Source: Maribacter polysiphoniae | GTDB lineage: Bacteria > Bacteroidota > Bacteroidia > Flavobacteriales > Flavobacteriaceae | Direction of reading: 5' to 3' | Length of the DNA stretch: 64,000 nucleotides | Assembly (NCBI RefSeq): GCF_003148665.1 | Contig: NZ_QGGQ01000012.1 | Location: 1 to 64,000, forward strand | In this document: one piece after another, positions 1 to 8,783 of the stretch | Position numbering within the stretch: the stretch's first letter is position 1 | Layout of the letters: each line of letters starts with the position of its first letter | Position numbers and translations under genes: made by a program | The notes under the pieces: generated by a model | Told to the model about the DNA's origin: nothing | The model's input: the letters and a program-made list of their open reading frames with translations, nothing else | Database searches by the model: none

Positions 1-299
1 GTAGCTTAAGGCTACTTTATAGAATATGATTTCTCCCTATGGTCGAAATGACTTAGGGATAAAACGATTGGGGAATTACATCAAGGTGAGCTTATAGCCA
101 GGATAAATATGTACATGATGCGATTCCTCCTCGCATGGCTCGTTCGGAATGACTTTTAGATTCATTAGGGCAATCCGTCATTTCGAAGGAGTGAAAGGAC
201 TGAGAAATCACACTGGTAGCTTAAGGTTACTTTATAGAATATGATTTCTCCCTATGGTCGAAATGACTTAGGGGTAAAACAATTGGGGAACCACATAAA
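1..299. repeat. Imperfect direct repeat pair, intergenic
   Basis: Two copies of an approximately 84-bp sequence lie at 1-84 and 216-299, 215 bp apart and differing at only a few positions. Each contains the block TTTCTCCCTATGGTCGAAAT. The spacer holds TCATTTCGAAGGAGTGAAA followed by a GAGAAATCAC block, which reads as a diverged inverted relative of the same element. Short TTTCGA/GAGAAATC intergenic elements of this kind are common in flavobacterial genomes. I see no open reading frame. The first copy may continue left of the window. Confidence 0.7.
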
Positions 300-392
300 G
301 CCGAGTCTGAACCCAGGATTTTTAAGTATAGGATGCAATCCCATATTTTTAGTGATTCTAATGGCACTTCTTCCCTCCTTAAGCAAGAACAA
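300..392. other. Intergenic tail before the carboxypeptidase stop
   Basis: Together with the repeats this completes a 392-base stretch at the window start that has no gene. Apart from the repeats I see no RNA gene, clear terminator or coding potential here. Confidence 0.5.
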
Positions 393-1862
393 CTATCGGT
401 AGATCATCGCATTCTTGAATGCACCCTTTCCTGTGGTTAAGTCCAATAAGAATCCGTTTATAACCGCATATTCGGGTTTTCCATTCTTTTCCAACAGGAA
501 GGTAGGATTAATACCTACCTGCAATTGAAGTTCGGTCGATTCATAGGCACTTCCCACAATGTTCAAGGGAATGGGTGATTCCAACGCGTTTAAAGGAATT
601 TTAGCTATCCGTATAAAGGTATATCCTTGCTGTAACAGTTCCATGGCATTAATCTGTTCCAATTCAGCCAAGGTGTTTAGGGTTTTTGGATATACTTTCC
701 CTTGTTTTATGGTATAACCCGTGGCATCGATAGTTTCATACCCATAATAGGTCGACAAATCCCCTTGGTCCAAAATACGGCTACTGTACCAAAAGTCGTT
801 TTTTCCTTCTTTGTCAACTTCCAATCTATTTATACCTAAATCAAGGACATAATTTTTATCCAAAAGGCGATAGGTGGCGTTGGTGATTTTCAAATCAAAC
901 AATTTCCTGTCATTTTCGGGGATCTTTTCATAATCCGCAATGGGAATATCCTTATAATTCCCTTCCGCAATCGTATAGATGGCCGAAAGTATGGATACAT
1001 AATTGAGTTTCCGTATTTCCTGCTTTTCCACATCATTGGCATATCCACCGGATTCTATTAAAATGGTGCTTGTGCCCCACTTTTGTATATTATCCCCAAA
1101 GGCCCGTGGTTCAAAATCATCATTGTAACGCCCTACTTGCCCTGGAGCATATTTCTGGATGATATTGTTCATAAAAACAATGATTTTCATGGCATTTCCA
1201 CGTGTTTCATTAATGTCCTTTTCATAATTATAGGCAGGAGCCAAATAGGAAACCGTGGCTGGCTTATCGGTGCGCTCGGCATTGTAATAGGTGCTTTGAT
1301 CGTGAAGATTAAAGCCGAAATCGGCCTTTAAGCTATCCCTTACCCGTTTTAAGGTTTGGCTTTCCGGGGATTGTAACCGTAGTGCATCCCGATTTATGTC
1401 GACCCCCAATACGTTTCTTCGCTGAAAACGTTCTGCCCCATCGGGATTCAACATCGGCAAAAAGTGGAGGGTTAGGTTGTTAAGGATTTCCTCTTTTTCA
1501 GACTTAAAATCCCCACTGGATAGAAAATTGAGGATATCGAAAATAGCCTGGGTGGCAGTTGGCTCATTCCCATGCATTTGGGACCATAAAAAGACATGGG
1601 TCTTACCCGAACCGATACTGATCAAACTCAAATCGCGTCCTTCAATGGACTCCCCCACCTTGTTTATCGTAAATATGGGGTTAGCGGCATGTTTGGCAAT
1701 CAACGGTTGTAAATCATGGTGTTTTATACGCCGTATATTCAATTTTTGTTCCTTGTAGGTATCATAGGTACTATAGAGTTCCGAGGTGATATCCGAATTT
1801 TGGGAATATACGGGATGGAATAGGATAAGGCTTAAGAAGAGCACTATTAACTTTGGATTCAT
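393..1862 (-). CDS. M14-family zinc carboxypeptidase, secreted
   Basis: A 489-residue secreted metallocarboxypeptidase. The start at 1862 gives a signal peptide (MNPKLIVLFLSLILFHPVYS, then Q); an in-frame extension to 2039 would only read back into the upstream gene. Family M14 motifs are complete: HGNE (H97, E100) and LHDQ (H187) supply the zinc ligands, NPDG and INRD (N157, R158) bind the substrate carboxylate, and IESGG (E270) is the general base. The C-terminal 200 residues look like a beta-rich accessory region. It is the last gene of a four-gene minus-strand operon, starting 1 bp after the amidase stop. With an amidase and a 3D-domain protein beside it, cleavage of peptidoglycan stem peptides or of exogenous peptides is plausible; the substrate is inferred. 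Confidence 0.9.
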   Translation of the reverse strand: MNPKLIVLFLSLILFHPVYSQNSDITSELYSTYDTYKEQKLNIRRIKHHDLQPLIAKHAANPIFTINKVGESIEGRDLSLISIGSGKTHVFLWSQMHGNEPTATQAIFDILNFLSSGDFKSEKEEILNNLTLHFLPMLNPDGAERFQRRNVLGVDINRDALRLQSPESQTLKRVRDSLKADFGFNLHDQSTYYNAERTDKPATVSYLAPAYNYEKDINETRGNAMKIIVFMNNIIQKYAPGQVGRYNDDFEPRAFGDNIQKWGTSTILIESGGYANDVEKQEIRKLNYVSILSAIYTIAEGNYKDIPIADYEKIPENDRKLFDLKITNATYRLLDKNYVLDLGINRLEVDKEGKNDFWYSSRILDQGDLSTYYGYETIDATGYTIKQGKVYPKTLNTLAELEQINAMELLQQGYTFIRIAKIPLNALESPIPLNIVGSAYESTELQLQVGINPTFLLEKNGKPEYAVINGFLLDLTTGKGAFKNAMIYR

Positions 1863-1863
1863 A

Positions 1864-2529
1864 TTATTTGGTATTGTTTGGTAGTGGTTTAAATCCGTAA
1901 TTTTTTGTCGCCTTTCTGACCTTGGACATAAATTCCTCCCCAGGATCCGATTTTGTCGTTCGGTATCCTTCATCTTTTTCCAACCATAATTCATGTCCTT
2001 CAAAAAGGGTATATTCATGGTGTCCGATGACATATTCAATATCGTACTTTTCAGCCAAATACTTCACCAGCCAAATATTCGATTTTAATTGTGCCTTGGT
2101 CAGTGGGGTGTCTTCAGTACCCCCAACGTTTTCAACCCCAATAGCACAATGGTTCAACCCAATAACATGCCTCCCCATAGTGGTTTCCGGTATCAATCGG
2201 TAAACAGTGCCGTCACGATCGATCAAAAAATGGGCAGAGACATTCAAGCCACTGACACTCTCAATATCTGGTCTCCAATTCGGTAATTTTGGATCATGGA
2301 AAGCCTCAAAGGACTTTTCAAAGGTTGGGATGGCGGTCCAATGTAACACAACCATCTTAGGTACAATGGTTGGTTCTTTTTGATCCAAACCATATCTGTC
2401 CTTTAAATATTTTAATGTAAGTTCATTGCGTTCCTCATTGAAAACAACGGGTTTGTCCACAATATTCCTAGTACTTGAGCATGCCGTAACAGCGAGTAGG
2501 ACGAAAAGCGGTAAAATCTTATTCATCAT
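1864..2529 (-). CDS. N-acetylmuramoyl-L-alanine amidase (Amidase_2), lipoprotein
   Basis: A 221-residue protein with a lipobox (VTAC, Cys17), so probably lipid-anchored in the envelope. From about residue 57 it is an Amidase_2/AmpD-type zinc amidase: VLHWT (H63), a SAHFLIDRDG segment, the GVENVG strand, a GHHEYT histidine and a C-terminal KSDPGEEF with the third ligand Asp. The family cleaves the amide bond between N-acetylmuramic acid and L-Ala in peptidoglycan. It lies 8 bp after the 3D-domain gene and 1 bp before the carboxypeptidase, so the three are co-transcribed. Either ATG of the MMNK start is possible. Confidence 0.88.
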   Translation of the reverse strand: MMNKILPLFVLLAVTACSSTRNIVDKPVVFNEERNELTLKYLKDRYGLDQKEPTIVPKMVVLHWTAIPTFEKSFEAFHDPKLPNWRPDIESVSGLNVSAHFLIDRDGTVYRLIPETTMGRHVIGLNHCAIGVENVGGTEDTPLTKAQLKSNIWLVKYLAEKYDIEYVIGHHEYTLFEGHELWLEKDEGYRTTKSDPGEEFMSKVRKATKNYGFKPLPNNTK

Positions 2530-2537
2530 GTTTGATT

Positions 2538-2969
2538 TTAATCGTTTAAAGGTAAAGAATCCAATTTTTCTTTTAAAACGGCATATTCAATAATTATCTT
2601 TCTTTTTCCCCAATTAAGTGCCGTATCGATTTGCTTTCCCATATAAATGTCAATCTTGTTTTTCCATCTGGGATGCATCTTGTCATTAATATAAAATGTA
2701 TCGGGAAAAGTATCGATCCGCACCATGGTACCATATTTTAAACCCTTTGCGATCAAATCACGGGAAACGGCCAATGATTTTACCCCAGGTTTCAACGTAT
2801 CGCCCCAAGCGGTGATGGTAGGTGCCTCATTGGTTTGGGAAGGCAGGGAATTGTAGGCGGTAGCCGTAACTTCCAAAGGGATCCAAACATAGGGATCCTC
2901 TTCTTTATCCTCTTTACATCCCCAGAAAATGGAAATGATAAGAAAGCCAATAAGTTTATTGTTGCTCAT
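2538..2969 (-). CDS. 3D-domain (RlpA/MltA-like barrel) lipoprotein
   Basis: A 143-residue protein starting MSNNKLIGF with a lipobox ending at Cys18 (FWGC). The body matches the 3D domain, a small double-psi beta-barrel named for three conserved Asp residues, here in AVSRDL, the NDKM segment and KIDIYMG. Such domains occur in MltA-type lytic transglycosylases and in stand-alone flavobacterial proteins. The ATG at 2969 overlaps the upstream VCBS gene by 14 bp, typical of translational coupling; a longer in-frame start at 3041 lies inside that gene and is unlikely. A peptidoglycan role is inferred from the fold and from the neighbouring amidase. Confidence 0.78.
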   Translation of the reverse strand: MSNNKLIGFLIISIFWGCKEDKEEDPYVWIPLEVTATAYNSLPSQTNEAPTITAWGDTLKPGVKSLAVSRDLIAKGLKYGTMVRIDTFPDTFYINDKMHPRWKNKIDIYMGKQIDTALNWGKRKIIIEYAVLKEKLDSLPLND

Positions 2970-4491
2970 GCCCCGATCTTGTTTTATTCTCCAAAACCAA
3001 AATATCAATACCTTTTTCCCTCCAATATTTGGTTTTTTCAATAGGGACTTGGGTAAAAGCGTATGAAAATGAACTTAGGATAATATCCTGGTCCCCATCA
3101 TTATCGACATCACCGGCATCCATAAGCAACCATCGGGCAAAGTTGGCCTCTTCAAGGGTCGCATCCTCAAAAGTAAAGTCCTGCGCATTTTTGTTTTCCA
3201 AGTAAACAAATGATGATTCTTTAGGATTATGGTAATTCGGGAATGTGGATAACAGTCCAAAATCGATATCCCCATCCTGATCAAAATCCCTTGCAACCAC
3301 CCTAGTGGCACCGTTCAAGGGATAAAAGTATTTCTCTTCAAAATGATTACTCCCATCATTGATATGCAACCGCATACCATGATAAGGTTTGGGAATAAAC
3401 GTGAGGTCGGCATTATCGCCGTTGACCGTTACAATATCGACATCCCCATCATTATCATAATCGATCAACTCAAACCAACTACTCCCATAGATGGGACTAA
3501 AACGAATGACCTTATCCATGGTGAATTTCAAATCATCTTCTTGGTAGAATATGGTAATACTCTCATCCCCTTGGGAAAATAAAGCCACAATATCCTTTCT
3601 CCCATCTCCGTCCATATCCTTGACAACGGATCGAATCACTCCCGGAAGTCCAGATAGGACTTGCTTTTCAAAACCTGTGGAATCATTCGATTTCAATATG
3701 GAGAGCTTTCCGGTAAGGTACCCGAATTCGCTGATGATAAGTTCATCCTTCCCATCCCCATTCAGATCATCGACTACCGTATGTACGGGTCTGTGCAAAA
3801 CTTGGGGTAAATGGGTAGTGGTCCCTTCTTTTTCGACGAAGACCCTACCGGAAGGAATCTCGGAGGGATTTAATTTACCCACTGCCGTAATATAGGTGGT
3901 ATGTTGTGATTTATTAAAGGCGGTTATTGGTCGGGAATAGGCATTCAAATAACGCAATCTACCTGTCGTGTAATCATAGTTCAAAAGCCTTCCTGCCATA
4001 TCCCCGAGTTCTATTTTGCCCGAAGGGCCATCAAAATTCAGATAAGTGAACATTAACCCGGGTAAGGTGTCAAAGGAAATAGGTCTTGGTCCGAAAATAG
4101 CTATTTCATGATGTGTTATCTCCCTATTGGGCATGGAAACGGAATCTGGGGCCTGTTGAATGATATAATCCTGCAATAGCTGCCAATCCTCATTTTTGAT
4201 TGTTTGGGGTAAGGAATATATTCCTGATTTCATCATGGCTTCCTGCTCCTGATACGAACGGCCTTTATACGGATTGTAATTTGGATTTCGAACACCCATT
4301 CTCGCCCCCATATCGGGCAGCACCTTGTTTTTCCATAGTTCTTTGGAAAGCGATTGAATATCTGGGGGTATGTGGCATGCAGCACAACGGGCTTGGTATA
4401 GGGCCAAAGCTTTTTTTTCTTTGTTCTTCGAGCAGGATGAACTTAATAAACTTAAAATGGCAACGAAATAGATATATCTAAAAATGCGCAT
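2956..4491 (-). CDS. Haem c-binding lipoprotein with VCBS/FG-GAP repeats
   Basis: A 511-residue protein with a lipobox (LSSSC, Cys20) followed at once by a single haem c motif CAACH (C36, C39, H40) in a short cytochrome-like segment to about residue 115. The rest is a beta-propeller of VCBS/FG-GAP repeats with EF-hand-like calcium loops, including DMDGDGRKD, DYDNDGDVD, DQDGDID and DVDNDGDQD. It should be exported and held at the outer membrane or in the periplasm. It is the first gene of the operon running to 393, with a 227-bp divergent promoter region upstream. Whether the haem is redox active here is unknown; no axial Met is obvious. Confidence 0.82.
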   Translation of the reverse strand: MRIFRYIYFVAILSLLSSSCSKNKEKKALALYQARCAACHIPPDIQSLSKELWKNKVLPDMGARMGVRNPNYNPYKGRSYQEQEAMMKSGIYSLPQTIKNEDWQLLQDYIIQQAPDSVSMPNREITHHEIAIFGPRPISFDTLPGLMFTYLNFDGPSGKIELGDMAGRLLNYDYTTGRLRYLNAYSRPITAFNKSQHTTYITAVGKLNPSEIPSGRVFVEKEGTTTHLPQVLHRPVHTVVDDLNGDGKDELIISEFGYLTGKLSILKSNDSTGFEKQVLSGLPGVIRSVVKDMDGDGRKDIVALFSQGDESITIFYQEDDLKFTMDKVIRFSPIYGSSWFELIDYDNDGDVDIVTVNGDNADLTFIPKPYHGMRLHINDGSNHFEEKYFYPLNGATRVVARDFDQDGDIDFGLLSTFPNYHNPKESSFVYLENKNAQDFTFEDATLEEANFARWLLMDAGDVDNDGDQDIILSSFSYAFTQVPIEKTKYWREKGIDILVLENKTRSGHEQQ

Positions 4492-4718
4492 TGGGGTGTG
4501 TTGATTACAGGTTCTTCAACCGGTTTTGCCTAACTTCTTGATGCCATATACCGTAAAAGTACATGAAACTGTGCCTTTCGATAATTTTAGGTTTTAACCA
4601 AAAATCGGATGTTCTATATATTTTAGGCAATTTATAAAATATGTTTTAGCAAATGTGGGATTGAATTCATAAAAGGGAAAAAGAAATATTAAATTTGTGT
4701 GTAAACCGTATTGAAGTT
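4492..4718. promoter_or_regulatory. Divergent promoter region
   Basis: This AT-rich spacer separates the minus-strand VCBS operon from the plus-strand serine hydrolase. On the plus strand TAAATTTG at 4690-4697 matches the Bacteroidota -7 consensus TAnnTTTG, 21 bp before the hydrolase ATG, with a TTG at 4661-4663 as a possible -33 element. No comparable match was found for the minus direction. Confidence 0.5.
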
Positions 4719-6047
4719 ATGAAGGTAGTAAAAAGAGTTGTTGTTCCTGTACTTATCCTCCTTGCAGGAATTATTTGGTTCAATTATCCAAAACTGAATA
4801 TCATATCCGGATTTGCCGCAAAAAGCATGGCTTCCAACCAATTCATCGCCCACCGTAGTATGGAATCGGTCAATGCGAATGACCATAACGTCCCCATGAT
4901 TAAGTTGGCCCATGCAGAAGCTATCAAGAACGGTGCGATGGCTACAGTATATGGACTAATGAAGCGTAAGGCCATTTGCAATGAAGGTAGCGGCTGTGTT
5001 TTGATAAACGATGATTATGATATCAATGCATACCAATTTACGCCCCATAGGACCCATACGGCATCGAATCTTCCTTTTCCTTATGGTGATGCAGCCCCTA
5101 AGGATACTGTTTTTGATAATGTGGATTACCAACAACTTAATAAAGCAATTGACGGCGCCTTTGCCAATGCTGAAATCCAAAAAACAAGAACCGTTCTGGT
5201 TGCTTATAAAAACCGTATTGTCGGGGAAAAGTATATTGATGGATTTACCAAGGATACACCAATTTTAGGATGGTCAATGACCAAAAGTATTTTGGCCACC
5301 CTTTATGGTATATTGGAATATGAAGGTAAGATTGATTTGAAGGTACCGGCTCCTATTGAAGACTGGCAACAAGACGAACGAAAAAACATTACCCTGGACC
5401 ATTTGCTAAGAATGCAGAGTGGATTGGCTTGGGACGAGGATTATACTGCAATTTCCGATGTTACCCGAATGCTATTTTTGGATGCGGATATGACCTTGGC
5501 CCAAAAAGAAAAAGAAGCAATTGCCGCTCCGACGGAACTATGGAATTATTCCTCAGGTACAACGAACCTACTCTCGGGAATATTACGCGATCGTTTTGAA
5601 ACCCATCAAGAGTATTTGGATTACCCCTATAAGGCATTGATCGATAGGATCGGTATGAACTCCATGCTCATTGAAACCGATATGAAGGGGAATTATGTTG
5701 GTTCTTCCTATGGGTGGGCCAATACCCGTGATTGGGCAAAATTCGGTCTCCTTTACCTAAATAAGGGTGATTGGAATGGGGAACGGCTTTTTGATGCCTC
5801 ATGGGTGGATTATATTACGACACCAACCGCATTTTCGAAAGGTACTTATGGAGCCCATTTTTGGCTCAATGCAGAAGGGGAATATCCCGATGTCCCCAAG
5901 GATTTATATTCAGCGAATGGGTATCAAGGTCAGTACGTCTTCGTAATTCCTTCCAAGGAATTAGTGGTTGTACGTACCGGACTTGCAGAAGACCCTGAAT
6001 TTGATGTGAACGCTTTCTTGAGTGAAGTGATAAAAGCAATCCACTAG
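4719..6047 (+). CDS. Serine hydrolase, beta-lactamase class C / DD-peptidase family
   Basis: A 442-residue protein with an N-terminal membrane anchor or signal segment (about residues 6-24). The serine beta-lactamase-like fold is marked by SMTK (S186 nucleophile, K189), the second-motif tyrosine in NYSSGTTN, and a C-terminal NGYQGQYVFV strand in the place of the KTG motif. Family members include esterases, D-aminopeptidases and penicillin-binding-protein-like enzymes, so the substrate cannot be read from sequence. The ATG at 4719 is preferred over one at 4695, which overlaps the predicted -7 promoter element. It is monocistronic. Confidence 0.85.
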   Translation: MKVVKRVVVPVLILLAGIIWFNYPKLNIISGFAAKSMASNQFIAHRSMESVNANDHNVPMIKLAHAEAIKNGAMATVYGLMKRKAICNEGSGCVLINDDYDINAYQFTPHRTHTASNLPFPYGDAAPKDTVFDNVDYQQLNKAIDGAFANAEIQKTRTVLVAYKNRIVGEKYIDGFTKDTPILGWSMTKSILATLYGILEYEGKIDLKVPAPIEDWQQDERKNITLDHLLRMQSGLAWDEDYTAISDVTRMLFLDADMTLAQKEKEAIAAPTELWNYSSGTTNLLSGILRDRFETHQEYLDYPYKALIDRIGMNSMLIETDMKGNYVGSSYGWANTRDWAKFGLLYLNKGDWNGERLFDASWVDYITTPTAFSKGTYGAHFWLNAEGEYPDVPKDLYSANGYQGQYVFVIPSKELVVVRTGLAEDPEFDVNAFLSEVIKAIH

Positions 6048-6227
6048 TTTTCAAAGAAATTGGAGCTGATTTAGTGTTTTTCTTTTATTAAATATCAATT
6101 TTTAGGGTTTTCACCACAAAACTTCACAAGGTTACAACAAGAGTTTTTGTTCTAGGGAGGTTGATGTTACATTTACCGTGTAATAATCAAGTAAATAATT
6201 TTTTTCATTTTCATATAGTGTTCTCGT

Positions 6228-6264
6228 AAAAGAGTCTTGTCCATTAAGGGTGAGGCTCTTTTTA
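6228..6264 (+). terminator. Possible terminator after the serine hydrolase
   Basis: An imperfect hairpin pairs AAAAGAG with CTCTTTTT across a loop of about 20 bases, followed by a short T run. It lies 180 bp beyond the serine hydrolase stop and also faces the end of the converging FISUMP gene. Confidence 0.4.
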
Positions 6265-6297
6265 GTTTGGGGATTCTAAAAAACAAGGAGAACCAAT

Positions 6298-7530
6298 TTA
6301 ATCCCTTATACAACGTATGGAAAAGCCATAGTTCTTGCTAAGGTTGATTATATTCAATTCTCCCTCATCAAGTAATAAATATCTCGCCCAAGCACTACCT
6401 TCATGATATTCTGTCGCGGTCCAAAAATAGGGCAGTGATCCCTTATCAAAGAAAATCCCATCTCTATTTCGTTTTCCTCCAGGTAAAGCCTTAAAACTTC
6501 CATTATTCATCTTTTCTGCAGCTTCCCACGGGCCGCCGAGATAATCAATCAATACTAAATATTCGTCATACGTTGCCACATGCCATCCTTCCGGGGCAAT
6601 ATTTCGTTCATCACTGGCGGCATACCAATTATATAGCTTACCATAAATATTGGAATTGGATACATCGTTGTCATAATTGCAATATGCCCCCGTTTCGGTA
6701 TTATTCCATAATGATTTGTCCTGTATTTTCTCTATAGGGTCTCCGTTCTTATATTTGGTGACATTCAGGTTTTCTACGGTCCATACCTGTGTACCAATGG
6801 CTACTGTAGTATAAACGTTGCCATCAATATCCTTTATAGTGCTTTTTAATGGTTTTAAATATACCGAATTTCCATAGGCCGTGCCTACATTATTAGTGGC
6901 ATAAGCTCTTACATAATATGTCGAATCACTGTGCAGACCAACAATTGTACTGGAAAAAGAACCTATCCCCATTCCATTATTGGTTTTCTGATCGGCAATT
7001 GTTGGAAGGGGATTGACACTCCAACAGACTCCCCTTGCCGTTACCCCTCCTTTACCTTCAAATACTATGGTTCCTCCACTTTTTCCCGTTGTGGATGTTA
7101 CCAATGATAGAGGTGCAGTTTGCACTATGGGAAGGTCGGAACCATTCGTTTTAAAAGTAACTTCTTCGCCATAAGTCGTCCCTTCGGCATTGCTGGCATA
7201 AGCCCGAACGTGGTAATCGGTATTTGGTGACAAGTACTTTAGCTCACTTATAAAACTACCGTCCCCGTAGCCGTCTACAGTTTTTATATTTTGAATAGTT
7301 GGTAAAGGAACAGTATCCCAACATATGCCCCTTGAAATTACAACTCCCTTACCGTCGTTATCAATACGCCCCCCACCAATTGCCGTGGTTTCACTAATGA
7401 AACTAATTTTAGTTGTAATTACTATGTTAATTGATTCTTGATCCTTATCTCTCTCACATCCCATAAAAAGAAAAGCACTGACAAACAGTACTTTTGAAAA
7501 AAAACTCTTGTTTCTTATTAAAGTGAACAT
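6298..7530 (-). CDS. FISUMP-domain lipoprotein with two Fn3-like modules
   Basis: A 410-residue exported protein with a lipobox (FMGC, Cys25). Two homologous Fn3-like modules follow, each with a G(V/I)CW motif, a PLPTI segment and a YHVRAYA or YYVRAYA strand, then a TYG end motif. The C-terminal half is the FISUMP domain (Fibrobacter succinogenes major paralogous domain): IGTQVWTVENLNVTKYKNG, GKLYNWYAA, PEGWHVATYDEY, YFWTATEY and the closing SIRCIRD. These proteins are cell-surface components of unknown biochemical function, common in Bacteroidota. It stands alone, convergent with the serine hydrolase. Confidence 0.88.
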   Translation of the reverse strand: MFTLIRNKSFFSKVLFVSAFLFMGCERDKDQESINIVITTKISFISETTAIGGGRIDNDGKGVVISRGICWDTVPLPTIQNIKTVDGYGDGSFISELKYLSPNTDYHVRAYASNAEGTTYGEEVTFKTNGSDLPIVQTAPLSLVTSTTGKSGGTIVFEGKGGVTARGVCWSVNPLPTIADQKTNNGMGIGSFSSTIVGLHSDSTYYVRAYATNNVGTAYGNSVYLKPLKSTIKDIDGNVYTTVAIGTQVWTVENLNVTKYKNGDPIEKIQDKSLWNNTETGAYCNYDNDVSNSNIYGKLYNWYAASDERNIAPEGWHVATYDEYLVLIDYLGGPWEAAEKMNNGSFKALPGGKRNRDGIFFDKGSLPYFWTATEYHEGSAWARYLLLDEGELNIINLSKNYGFSIRCIRD

Positions 7531-7645
7531 TTAAAAATTTATAGGATCTAAACATCAATTTAATGAATTTAAAATAAAGTTAAATGTTATGGCTATTTCA
7601 GAGATTTCATAATCACTTTACTATTTCCAAATAAATAGATGGGAA

Positions 7646-8488
7646 TCATGGAATCCAGCTATTCTTGTCGAAGTTGGGTTTGCGTTTCTCCAAAAAGGCA
7701 TTCCGTCCTTCCTTCGCCTCTTCAGTCATATAGGCCAATCGGGTTGCTTCCCCTGCAAATACCTGTTGTCCTACCATGCCATCGTCGGTAAGGTTCATGG
7801 CGAACTTCAACATTTTTATTGAGGTGGGTGATTTCTCCAGAATTTCCTGAGCCCATTCATAAGCGGTATCTTCCAATTCTTCATGAGGGATCACAGCATT
7901 CACCATTCCCATTTCATAAGCGTCCTGAGCGTTGTAGTTTCGACCTAAAAAGAAAATCTCACGTGCTTTTTTCTGTCCGACCATTTTGGCCAAATAGGCA
8001 GAACCATACCCGCCATCAAAACTGGTAACATCGGCATCGGTCTGTTTAAAAAGGGCATGCTCCTTACTGGCTAAGGTCAGGTCACAGACCACATGGAGAC
8101 TATGTCCGCCACCAACGGCCCAACCCGGGACTACGGCGATTACCACTTTCGGCATAAAACGGATCAAACGCTGTACTTCGAGAATATTAAGACGGTGCAT
8201 ACCATCCTCACCAACGTAGCCTTTATGTCCACGAGCCTTTTGGTCACCCCCACTGCAAAAAGAATATACCCCATCCTTTGTAGACGGACCTTCTGCTGAA
8301 AGTAGAACAACCCCTATGGAAGTATCTTCCTGGGCATCATAAAATGCCTTGTACAGTTCACTGGTGGTCTTTGGCCGAAAGGCATTGCGCACATTGGGCC
8401 TGTTGAAGGCGATGCGGGCAACCCCATTACTTTTTTTATAGGTGATGTCCTCAAATTCCATGGCGGTTTTCCAACTGGCTTTTTGCAT
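7646..8488 (-). CDS. menB: 1,4-dihydroxy-2-naphthoyl-CoA synthase
   Basis: A 280-residue crotonase-fold enzyme that closes the second ring of o-succinylbenzoyl-CoA in menaquinone synthesis. The usual MenB features are present: an RPNVRNAF start of the fold, FCSGGDQ with the oxyanion-hole glycines, GWAVGGGHSLHVVCDLTLAS, and TSFDGGYGSAYLAKMVGQKKAREIFFLGR, which separates MenB from ordinary enoyl-CoA hydratases. Length is normal. No other men gene is adjacent. It is preceded by a good Bacteroidota promoter and diverges from the S9 peptidase gene. Confidence 0.95.
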   Translation of the reverse strand: MQKASWKTAMEFEDITYKKSNGVARIAFNRPNVRNAFRPKTTSELYKAFYDAQEDTSIGVVLLSAEGPSTKDGVYSFCSGGDQKARGHKGYVGEDGMHRLNILEVQRLIRFMPKVVIAVVPGWAVGGGHSLHVVCDLTLASKEHALFKQTDADVTSFDGGYGSAYLAKMVGQKKAREIFFLGRNYNAQDAYEMGMVNAVIPHEELEDTAYEWAQEILEKSPTSIKMLKFAMNLTDDGMVGQQVFAGEATRLAYMTEEAKEGRNAFLEKRKPNFDKNSWIP

Positions 8489-8510
8489 GTTATCGGTTTT
8501 TGATGTGCAA

Positions 8511-8538
8511 CAAAATTAATAAGTGCAAAGTAACACAA
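8511..8538 (-). promoter_or_regulatory. Candidate menB promoter (TTG-N17-TAATTTTG)
   Basis: On the minus strand TAATTTTG (8518 to 8511) fits the Bacteroidota -7 element TAnnTTTG, 22 bp before the menB ATG, and a TTG (8538 to 8536) lies 17 bp further upstream as the -33 element. Confidence 0.55.
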
Positions 8539-8665
8539 TTTGATAAAATTATGGGTTAAGGTTGTCTTCGTCTTTTTCCAAAAAATACTCACCATCAGTT
8601 TTTCTGACAAAGAGACCAAAATTCGGAAATCGATATATGAATGTTAAAAGTGTGGCTAAATTATT

Positions 8666-8673
8666 TATATTTG
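8666..8673 (+). promoter_or_regulatory. Candidate -7 element for the S9 peptidase gene
   Basis: TATATTTG matches the Bacteroidota -7 consensus. It lies 110 bp before the peptidase ATG, which would leave a long 5' untranslated leader. No clear -33 TTG is seen at the expected distance. Confidence 0.4.
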
Positions 8674-8783
8674 AGTACTCCCCCATTTTTTATTAGCTAT
8701 TGCAGTAGTAGAGCACAGCTTGGAAAAGGAAGCGAACTTGGTTCACTTACCTCCTATCTTTAATTTAAATAAAATGCATTTTT

